From: Rhizopus sp. PT2906
Taxonomy: Eukaryota; Mucoromycota; Mucoromycetes; Mucorales; Rhizopodaceae
Assembly (NCBI GenBank): GCA_025529335.1
Contig: JAMYHX010000562.1
Location: forward strand, 1-25,400
Direction: 5' to 3'
Length of the DNA: 25,400 nucleotides
Positions 17,309 through 25,400 of the stretch are shown here, in pieces. How positions within the stretch are numbered: the first letter of the stretch is position 1; the number at the start of each line of letters is the position of its first letter. Under the pieces are notes generated by a model. It saw nothing but the letters and a program-made list of their open reading frames with translations. It did no database searches and was not told the DNA's origin. Made by a program: the position numbers and the translations under genes.

Positions 17309-19774
17309 TTATTGTGCAAATGATTTTGTTGTGTTTTGTTCGGAAGCAATGATTTGAGAAGAAGGGATAGAAAAATCGTTCAAAAGGGTATTGTAAAAGT
17401 CGTCATTACCAAACGAGTTTAGACGGTTAATCAAGCTGGGTAATGGCTCATTTCTCAAGTGTTTGCAATGCGATTGCTCAGTCTCTTGGGTATATAAGGT
17501 ATGCTCCATATCCACTTCCATATCTCTTACATCTTCACTTGTATCCGATGTAATAGAGAATTCTAATTGTTCAAGAGAGGATGGACTTTCTATTGAGAAG
17601 TCTGTATCGGGTATTTGAATAGGAGTCAGTTGACCTATGCTCTGAGGTATTATATCTTCTCTTTGAACATGTTCCTTTAATACACTTTCAAGGTAATCAC
17701 ACCATGTGTTCTTTAATTCTTCAGTCTCGGCTTCAAATGTTATGTTTGTCAAATTTCTTGTCGCAATTGAGCAAATGAACTGCAAGGGATGCTCTTCTGT
17801 ACTGGGTTGACTGACCTCTGGACTCAGAAAGGAGAGACTGTGTTGCGATAAAGAAAGAGGTGAAGGTTGATCCAACGTGTCTGTGCTGGTATCTTCGTCG
17901 ATAATACGGCTACCGTATCGTTTTAAGGATTGAAAAAATGTCGATCCTTTACGTGATGGTCTTCGAGATATGGGTGACGTCTCGCGGGTAACGTGCCGGT
18001 TGACCATGGTAAGCTTGCCTGGAGAATGTATTATTTCAAAAAGAGAGTCAGGAGATGGTCCGTAATAGGTCCCCTTTGATGGAATGATTGCAAACCCTCT
18101 CTCGTCTACCGCCAACGATCTTTTTCTACTTCTTTCCTACAAAACGCAATAAGTAAGATACCGAATCTATATATCCTTCCTTGTATTCTACCCGAGTGCA
18201 AACAATAAGATCATTGAATAAAAACACGTATGCTCTATCATGTTTTCTCGACGATATGGTAAATGCACTATTCCTCCTTCGAAGCTTGGGTGTTTCAGCT
18301 GTACTTGCAAAGGATATGGTCGAAGAACTCATTTTACTAAGCAATAACTGCTGTTGATTAGAAGATGGTATGATCGTCAAGTATCCTTCGTAAATAAGTT
18401 TTCGTTTTGGTTCGGCGATATGAATGGTTGATCCTTCCAAACCCTTTATTCGTGATGATAAATCTTCAAGCTTCAAAAACTCCTCTGCTTCTTTCCTCTC
18501 CTGTTCCAAATTTCGAAGCAACTTATCCAGTTCTTCAAGAAAGAAAGCAATACGTGATGCTTCTGTGTCATTGGGATCAAGACACTCACTTAATGACTGC
18601 AAGTGGCTATAAGTATTAGTATTTAATCTGCATAGTTGATCTACCGATAATTAAAGAGATTACCTTAAAAAACAATGGGTATTTCATGATACGCTGTATC
18701 GGTTTTAACAAATAAGCTGACATTGGCAAGCTCTTGCATTCTGACCAAGCAGATCGTCGCTGTTATTAAAAAGGGTAGAGTCAGAATAAACAAGTGCAAA
18801 AGCCCCCTGCACGTTACCTGTATAAATGAACCAAACTCATCCTGGCACCTGATACTCTCCTGAATCAAAGCATTGGCTCTTTCAAAATCACGAAAGTAAG
18901 AGAAATATAGTTCAAGTTTGGGCAACTGTTGTAACAAGCGTTAACTTTTCACTCTATATTGATTTATAGAATGTATACTTGCATAAGAAATAAAGATATC
19001 TGCGATTCCATTGATTGCCGGGTAGACGCCCTTTTGTCTTATTCTTAGTTCCTTAAGACAGTCGTCAATGACAGTATAAAAGAACCATTTCTCTGATTAT
19101 TTACCATGTGCAATTTCCAATGAAGCTCGGTGATACTTTTGATAGACTTGAATAATCTTTCAACAGGAAAGAGTAAACCGCCCCATTCGAGAGCATCCTT
19201 AATAAAGATCTATCATCAAGGGTTAATAAAGGCAAAAGTGCTAATATATATTTACTTCATGAATAAGTATTAGATCATCAACATAGACTTGTTCTGTCGT
19301 TATGATTTCATAAACAAGTTCCTGGTATCTTGCTTGCTTTGCAGTAAAACATAAGGCATCTGTAGACTGATCATCTAAACCGTCTCTCCATGTTTTAGGT
19401 TGATGATCCATGTTTAGCATCGGCGCAGCATTACTTTCTTGACACATACAATCGGGATATGCGTTCATACCCAAGCCGGTCCCCAAGAATGCTGTTAGTT
19501 TAGAATGGGTTGCTTCTTCCTCTTCCTCTGATGGAAATGACTTGATCGAACCGTTTTTGATGTAATGTAAGCTGTGAGCAGAGTTGGACTTTAGCAATGT
19601 GCTGATAGAAGATACATTTGCAATAAAAGCAAAATTCTTTTTTATAGCATCTCTTGTTTTCTTCCCCACACGCGAAGGTTTTGCATTATGCACCTTTTTT
19701 CGTACACCATCCGCGTGATGTGGTTTTGAAAAGCGAAGAGACACAATATCATTAACAACTGTCTTATTACCCAT
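17309..19774 (-). CDS. Rho guanine nucleotide exchange factor (DH-PH)
   Basis: It should load GTP onto a Rho-family GTPase. Seven coding exons are read on the minus strand: 19774-19256, 19209-19105, 19051-18983, 18925-18818, 18759-18664, 18596-18192 and 18136-17309, giving 709 residues. The N-terminal 148 residues are basic and Ser-rich. The DH domain spans about 149-350, with CR1 LVYEIITTEQVYVDDLILI, VYPAINGIADIFISY|LPKLEL and the CR3 helix LKPIQRIMKYPLFFKSLSEC. The PH-like domain runs from LIYEGYLTIIP through VFLFNDLIVCTR to TWCDYLESVL, with Ser-rich inserts. All six introns are phase 0. The third starts with GC rather than GT, since only that donor keeps the DH domain in frame. Retaining the last intron (55 nt) would end the protein inside the PH domain. 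I see no CNH domain. The target GTPase cannot be named from sequence. Confidence 0.87.
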
Positions 19775-19910
19775 CAAAATATAAAAGATCGTTCTTCTAA
19801 AAAGAAAAAGAAAAGAAAAGCAAAGCAAAAAAAAAAGCGAATATTAGTTAGAACCATGTTCTAGAATAGGTTATAAAATGCTTGCTTCAGATAAAAATGT
19901 AACTTACCAT
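19775..19910 (-). promoter_or_regulatory. RhoGEF 5'-UTR intron with upstream ATG
   Basis: On the minus strand, an ATG at 19910-19908 is followed directly by a GTAAGT donor (19907). A pyrimidine-rich run ends in TTTTAG at 19797, giving a 111-nt intron. After splicing, the upstream ATG opens a 10-codon frame that stops at TAA inside ATGGGTAAT, overlapping the RhoGEF start in another frame. If the splice is used, this overlapping uORF would lower RhoGEF translation. This is inferred from sequence alone. Confidence 0.45.
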
Positions 19911-20596
19911 CTTCTTACTCCTTCTTGCTCTGCTTTAAGCAAAAAGAAAGAAAAAAGTGATTTGCAAATAAAAGAGAAAAGAGAGGCACAATAGGTACTC
20001 TTTTTATTATATTTGGTAAAAACAAAGCCTTTTTTAGCAACATGTTGCTTTGGTGAAACTAGTATCATTTTCCTCTTTTAGCATGGATAATGTCTTTTTC
20101 GTTTTAATTACTTTAAAAAGAACTTCTTCTCGATATTGCCCCTACACACTGTTACCAAGGTGACATCAACTCCAGATATTTGATTATTCCAATGACTTTT
20201 ATCTAATGTGATCGATACATTAAAGAGAACATTTTGCTACTCAAAATGTCATCTTGGATGGTAGTACCAAAGCTGATCAATAGGATCTAGCTTAGATGAA
20301 CGCACACTATTACATCTTTCTACAGTGTATACAGCATAAACAATTGATTGTTCACAAGAACTGTCTACGATTCAAAGCCTCGGATATCTTTTTTTTCAAA
20401 CTGACTGATGGCCCTTATGCTGCAATTTCATAGCCTTGTTGTACCTGATGAACAAATAATAAATTTACCTTTAGCGCGCTCTGCCCGTGATTTTCGGTTC
20501 AAAAAAGAGAGGAACCAGAGTCGGAGCTTCTGTCATTCCTGTTCTTTTTTTTTTATTTCATTATCTATCTTTTGACCATCTCCATGCTTGCGTAAA
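19911..20596. other. Divergent promoter region, RhoGEF and membrane microprotein
   Basis: About 690 nt separate the first exon of the RhoGEF (minus) from the microprotein ATG (plus), so the stretch probably holds both promoters. It is A/T-rich with T runs near 20388 and 20545. I see no open frame of note, no tRNA and no convincing conserved element. Confidence 0.5.
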
Positions 20597-20864
20597 ATGG
20601 AGTTGACTCTTTTACAAGCGTGGTTAATACTATTTTCTGTTGTTCTAATATTTCTCTCAGGACTTTGTTGGTGCTTTTGCTGTGGCACTTGTAGTAAGTA
20701 ACCAAGTTGAAAGAGTGAAAAAAATGCTAATCTCTTGTATAGTTGGGAGAAGTATGCTACGGAACACTGGACTTGTAAAGTTTACGAGAGACGATGAAGA
20801 AGACAGATATTGGTACAGTCATGTACCTCTGCAAACAATTGACGAAGAAGAAGAGGAGTTTTAG
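20597..20864 (+). CDS. Spliced 72-residue membrane microprotein, Cys-rich juxtamembrane
   Basis: Two exons, 20597-20693 and 20743-20864, give 72 residues. The intron is 49 nt with a GTAAGT donor and TTGTATAG acceptor. I do not recognise the family. Residues 5-23 form one hydrophobic segment (LLQAWLILFSVVLIFLSGL). It is followed at once by a Cys cluster at 24, 26, 28, 29 and 32 (CWCFCCGTC), a pattern typical of S-acylated juxtamembrane regions. The tail has basic residues and then becomes strongly acidic (RDDEEDRYWYSHV and a closing DEEEEEF). The predicted form is a single-pass membrane protein. Its topology is uncertain, though the basic residues just after the Cys cluster favour a cytosolic C-terminus. 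The stop lies 5 nt from the stop of the convergent oxidoreductase. Support is a clean spliced frame and coherent protein features rather than homology. Confidence 0.65.
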
Positions 20865-20865
20865 C

Positions 20866-20871
20866 TTTATT
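20866..20871 (-). terminator. Poly(A) signal overlapping the oxidoreductase stop
   Basis: Read on the minus strand, AATAAA overlaps the TAA stop (20872-20870) and is the only such hexamer in the 5-nt gap. Cleavage after it would fall inside the 3' exon of the microprotein gene. A matching + strand AATAAA at 20927-20932 lies within the oxidoreductase coding region. Confidence 0.45.
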
Positions 20872-22221
20872 AAATCTTGTCGACTTTAACAGTTTGTTCA
20901 GTTCTAACTGATTCTAAGCAAGCAACAATAAAAGCAAGATGATGGTAGGCTTCTTCAGCTGATACTCCCAGTGGCTTTTGATGACGAACAGCGTGATAAA
21001 ATGCAGAGAATTCACCTTCTACGTCACTTAAGCCATTACCTGGTGCCTTCTCTTTTAAGCTTGTAATACAGCTGTTATCCACAAGTTGTCCTGATTTATC
21101 AAATAGTTCAATTTTATCTTCATCAATTAAATGAATAGATCCTTTTGTGCCATGAATAACCAAATCCATCTTCTTTACGCCTGCTGAACACTATATTTTT
21201 CATTAATATTATATATTATTTGTATTTGCCATCTGTTACTCACAAAAGTAAAATTGGCCACACCAATTGCTCCGCTCTCTAATTTGACCGTGGTAGCCAA
21301 AGTGTCTTCACAGACATGCACACTATGGGTTGATGTGGCAAATGCAGCAACAGAACTGAATTTGCCTAAAATAGGAACCAAATGAGCCATATCATGAACA
21401 CAACCATCACTAAGATATCCACTAAAAAAAAATGAGTGGGTGTTGTTTTTTTTACATAAAAAGAGGCTTTACCCAGGATGTTCAGGGTTCTGACGCCACT
21501 TGGTTGCATGATAAGGTAAATCGGGATTATATGGACGAGCAGAATCATATGTAAAGTTTATAATCTACACTTCTCCTGTCAGCTCAGTCCCATTTTTGGC
21601 AGCTGCATACTTACTTCTCCGATGCCACCATTTCTGACAAACTCTGCTACAGCATAAATATTAGGGTGATATGCCCAGTTCTCATTAACAGCCACCACTG
21701 TCTTGGATCTCTTTGAGGCCGCGACAATGTCAGTTGCATCCTTCAATGATGCAGCTAACAAGAGACGTATTAGTTTATATTAAACATTTAATTTCTATAA
21801 ACAAACCAATTGGCTTTTCGATCATGACATGCTTATTTGCAGCAACTGCAGCTTCAACAATCTGATATTGATCAATAACATGTTTTGGCTTCGAAGAGGG
21901 AGCATATTACCTCTTTATTAAATTGAACGGGCAAGAGCACATCAATAGCTTCAACATTAGGATCATTGATCAAGTCGATAGGGTTTGTATAGACAGCATT
22001 CTCGGGAATCCCTACCTAATATTGTATTTATATACAGTTTCCCCCGAGTTTTTATGTCTTCTTGTTACCTCCTTGGCAAAGGCCAATGCCTTTTCCTTGG
22101 ATCTATTTGCACACGCGACAATTTCAAATTTATCGTTGCCGACAGCCTTGTATGCTCTATGATGTCTGTAGGCAAAAATGCCTGTACCGATAATACCAAC
22201 CTTAATAGGACCTGTAGACAT
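20870..22221 (-). CDS. Gfo/Idh/MocA-family NAD(P)-dependent oxidoreductase
   Basis: Seven exons are read on the minus strand: 22221-22069, 22015-21911, 21861-21807, 21754-21615, 21564-21473, 21421-21244 and 21190-20870. They give 347 residues, the usual size of the family. The N-terminal Rossmann fold shows KVGIIGTGIFAYRHHRAY (GxGxxA nucleotide-binding loop) and then IVACANRS. The family motif EKP appears as HVMIEKPI near residue 102. The substrate-domain motif is GGYLSDGCVHDMAHLV, which carries the usual Asp and His. Two tandem stops (TAA TAA) close the frame. The family acts on sugars, inositols, dihydrodiols and related alcohols, and the substrate cannot be read from sequence. I see no signal peptide, so it is probably cytosolic. 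Confidence 0.88.
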
Positions 22222-22478
22222 GATGAATAATATGAATAAAGAAAATGTGTAAAAAGCGGGAAAAAAAAGAAAGAAACAATTATGTAATTCAACAGGGTTT
22301 AATGCCAGCAGGTAAGATTTTAGGCGCCGGTTAGGAAAGAGACAAGCTTCAAAGTGTATGATGTAAGGATACAAGCTTCCATTTATTCATAGTATCTCTT
22401 TTATTTATAAAAATACGAACAAGGCTTATATTTAACAAAATATTTATGATGCTAATAATAGTTTATACATGTTTTTCT

Positions 22479-25400
22479 TTATTTTTTAGTTTTTCCTGGT
22501 ATCCAGGACATTCTTCTTTTTTCAGGGTAATTGTTGCGGTTATTGTTATGATTGGTGCCCAACTTTTTATCAAGTAATAGCTGTGCATATTGTTTAATAA
22601 AGTATTTTGAGCTCATACTAGCCGGACGAATATCATTGATTGGTAACAGAATCAAGTCAGGTGGTATCTATTCAATTCATTTATACGTTGCCTTTTATAA
22701 AAACGTGTACCAAAACTTACCACAGACAGCTCCTCTCCATATCGAATCAAATGCTCAATAACAGTAATCTCTTCTGTCAAGGCTGCGCTATCATGACGAC
22801 TACTCGCAGTCGTGCTGCTACCATTGCTATTATGACGTGGTTTACCATAAAGCACACTGGGTGCAATCACGCGTGCCAAATTACAAACGTCCATCTTGTT
22901 GGTATCACTAAAGCCTGATATCCACTTTAAGCAGCAGAATATCATCAGCATCGTATCTCGGTTCGGCTTTGGTAAAAGGCAGCAGGCGATGTGCAGCAAC
23001 CGCTTACTGTCTTTCATCTTGCCGCAATGTATAAAAAGCTTGTAAAACTGGAATGTGAGAAGAGGCTCAGGAAGTTCTCGTAGGTATCGCTTTAACAGAG
23101 CTGCAAGCTGGATAGGTGATTGGTTAGCTAACAAGCTATTCATCGTTTCGTCGATGGATCGTTCTGGAGAGACCTCGTCGTACAGTTTATCGACAGATTC
23201 TGCTAGTAACTTTAGTTGACGTATATTGCCATTCTTACGAAAGACTCCTTCAACCGACATATCTATAATAAAATAAATAAACCTCCTCCTTTCTCCTTTT
23301 TGGACATATGTATTTCTCCTTTAATTATTTACCTGACTGAAGTATAGCCGATACTAGACTTTTCACAAAGGTGGGGATCAGTGCATTCTCTGAAAAACCG
23401 GCCATAAGGCTCACGCTGCAGTCGTGAAGCGCTACAGCCTGTACTGAGCTTGTACCCTGCGTCTTTTCTTCTACTATATGCCTTTCCTTGTCCTTGTTGA
23501 CCAGCGTTGATAATGAAACACCAAAGATTCCATTGGCTTGCTCGACATGCTTTGTTTTGATATGCGTAATCAGTTTCCCCCAAAGAGCCGAGGGTGAATG
23601 ATGATGATGTTGTTGGTTTGAATTAGAAGGAGACAATGTCTTGTATTCATGTTCGAGAATATCAGCTAGACCATCGACTGTGAAGTAAGGCGTGAGTAAA
23701 GGTTGGATAGTGATGACGGCGACATGTCGGAGAACATAGTCTTGAGAAGGCGTTAAGGTAGACATTTGGATCAGTCTACTGCTGGAAGGATGTCCTGTAT
23801 CATCAATCGTAAATACAGATGCCCTTCTAGCCTGATTACCACGCTTGGAATAGCGTCTGAAAAGATTGTAAATAGGATTTGTCTCTTGTCTTTGGCTAAA
23901 CTTGCGTGTCACGCTCTTTCCACTGCTGATACTAAATGCACGTCGAACGCTACCGACGACACTGCCTCTTTGATTAGGCTTGTCTGTTTCACCGTTACCA
24001 TCGACTAGAGCGGATTGAACCTGGCCAAGATGAATAGCGCTTGGTTTATTTCGCTGATGTTCTTGCTCTGCCTTGGTCTCGATTAGGCTAAATACAGGCT
24101 TTTGTCGTTTTAGACTAAAGGCCATCGAGTGCTCTTTATCTACGTTTTGAGAATGAATTCATTATCAACCATTCTTTTTTTTCTTTTCTGTGCATTATCT
24201 ATATATTACCTTCTATAGGGCTAGCCGTAAGTTTTTTATCTATCACAGGATATGAAGACATCCGGGAAACATGCAACTTGAGGCTTTGCAGATGTTGATG
24301 CAGTAAGCTCACACGTGTACATGGAAAGATAGAACTATTGGGGTGACGACATGCCTGACAGAGCAAGGCATTAGAAGGGTCCAAGGCGATCTGGTCGGCC
24401 AGCTTGAGATCACTAGAGCACGCGGAACATGTGAAGCAATAAGGGTGCCATTGCACATTCTTGTCCTTGCAGCTGTAGTATTCATCAGAAATACCCAGAT
24501 TGCACTTGCCACAGAGAATGATTTGTGGCAGTTTTTCCAAGGAAGGAGGATCCTTGAACCAATATCTTCCGGCTATCCACACGCGTTTCTTTTCTAGCTC
24601 AAGCAGGTGCTGCAGAAAGTCCAGGATGGCATGGTTGACATTGAATTCACGTTCCTATCATACATTTGCTTACTTAGGTTAAGTTTGATTTTAATCAACC
24701 TGATCACGTTTAATTTACCAAACGCAGTGCATTCGTCAAGCCGATACGGATGAGCGACTTGAGGCTTTGTGCTAATCCGGTAACAAGAGAGAGTAGGTCC
24801 TGAGTGATGCTCGCATCCGATTTTTTGGGGACGTTTAGAAGCTGAAGGAATTGGATGACCTGGACGCAAATGAGATTAGCTTCCTTTAAACAATTTATGC
24901 CTGTATATATAAAAAAGATTAGTCAAGATACCAAAGCTTTTTTTTTTTCTTACTCTGCTGATGCTTGACCAAATGCATTTCAATAAAGTCAATGGCATTA
25001 AACAAAACTTCGAGGTGCATAATAAACTGACGAGCGATACGAATCGTCTCATTGTACGAGCCAGCAGCAACGTTCAGGAGTAGATCGGATATACAGTTGG
25101 CTGCTGATTCTTCAAATGAAGATAAATCTGTCCATACACGATTTACAACCTTTTCCATGGCTGCTTGAAATTCGATTAGTTCATCATTATCTGAAAGAGC
25201 CAAGTTAGCAAACGCAAGAACAACATATAAATGTGTGTATGTGTGTACCTGGTTCATGCAATGGGTCCAGTTTCACACTCCAAAACTATTTATAAATGTG
25301 ATTAGACCTCATCGTCACTGGTGTACATACACATTATTACTTTATAAATCATGTAGCATTCTGGATGCCATATCTTTTCGGGCATATCACGATGTTGAAC
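22479..25400 (-). CDS. LIM-RhoGAP protein (Lrg1/Rga type), 5' end outside window
   Basis: The gene runs off the right edge. Visible exons on the minus strand are 25400-25341, 25285-25249, 25190-24954, 24900-24719, 24654-24210, 24139-23333, 23262-22721 and 22667-22479, giving 832 residues. The first visible piece is the end of a LIM domain (HRDMPEKIWHPECYMIYK). After a helical spacer of about 200 residues comes a complete LIM (CGKC, then WHPYCFTCSAC, then LLCQAC). A basic, Ser-rich linker follows (RRAFSISSGKSVTRKF). The RhoGAP domain reads IFGVSLSTL, then DMSVEGVFRKNGNIRQLKLL with the arginine finger in VFRKNG, then LAALLKRYLRELPEPLL. The layout of LIM, long gap, LIM, RhoGAP resembles yeast Lrg1 (a Rho1 GAP) more than Rga1. 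That choice is an inference. Confidence 0.87.

Noticed and set aside
18126..18180. RhoGEF ending at ...YLLRFVGKK
   Set aside because: That end results from reading through the 55-nt last intron. Splicing from CGG (18192) to GAA (18136) keeps phase and continues the PH domain.
19775..19828. N-terminal extension MLCFSFLFLF of the RhoGEF
   Set aside because: It translates a pyrimidine-rich run ending in TTTTAG, which looks like an intron 3' end. The ATG at 19774 is preferred.
22222..22374. Hydrophobic extension upstream of the oxidoreductase start
   Set aside because: It is an in-frame reading of the promoter and 5' UTR. The Rossmann loop begins directly after the Met at 22221, as usual for the family.
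1..25400. CRISPR array, operon or prokaryotic defence system
   Set aside because: The genes are spliced fungal nuclear genes. The only short repeats are microsatellites and FG-coding repeats.

Overview
The window is nuclear DNA of a fungus, most likely Mucoromycota (Mucorales-like). It has short GT-AG introns (about 45-110 nt) in nearly every gene, AT-rich spacers with T-, CT- and TA-rich tracts, a chitin deacetylase with a predicted GPI tail, fungal regulators (Reg1-like, Npr2, LIM-RhoGAP), and a decayed Tc1/mariner-type transposase of a kind I associate with Mucorales. The clade call is an inference from gene content; no rRNA or other phylogenetic marker is present. All exon joins were read by eye from splice signals and reading-frame phase, and no transcript data were available.

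Layout, left to right. 92-3125 (+): stand-alone Nup98-type FG nucleoporin. 3402-4742 (+): ferrochelatase. 4743-6898: relic-rich island with a decayed Hsp70-like 3' end (-) and a dead Tc1-type transposase (-). 6899-8076 (+): Reg1-like PP1 regulatory subunit. 8178-8620 (+): Tim9. 9294-10684 (-): chitin deacetylase. 10914-12535 (-): Npr2/NPRL2. 13009-13398 (-): small protein with a duplicated zinc-ribbon unit. 13797-17210 (-): RPAP1. 17309-19774 (-): DH-PH RhoGEF. 20597-20864 (+): 72-residue spliced membrane microprotein. 20870-22221 (-): Gfo/Idh/MocA oxidoreductase. 22479-25400 (-): LIM-RhoGAP, 5' end outside the window.

The genes are mostly housekeeping and signalling genes rather than one pathway. 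Possible links are mitochondria (ferrochelatase, Tim9), nutrient signalling (Reg1-like PP1 subunit, Npr2 of the TORC1-inhibiting SEACIT/GATOR1 complex) and cell wall or polarity (chitin deacetylase, RhoGEF, RhoGAP). Spacing is tight in places: 101 nt between the Reg1-like stop and the Tim9 start, 98 nt between the RhoGEF stop and the RPAP1 start, and 5 nt between two convergent stop codons at 20864 and 20870.

I see no clearly new multi-gene system. The least-explained items are the duplicated zinc-ribbon protein, the Cys-rich membrane microprotein, a Nup98 that ends exactly where the autoproteolytic site normally lies, and a ferrochelatase that has the C-terminal Fe-S cysteines but lacks the vertebrate fourth ligand.
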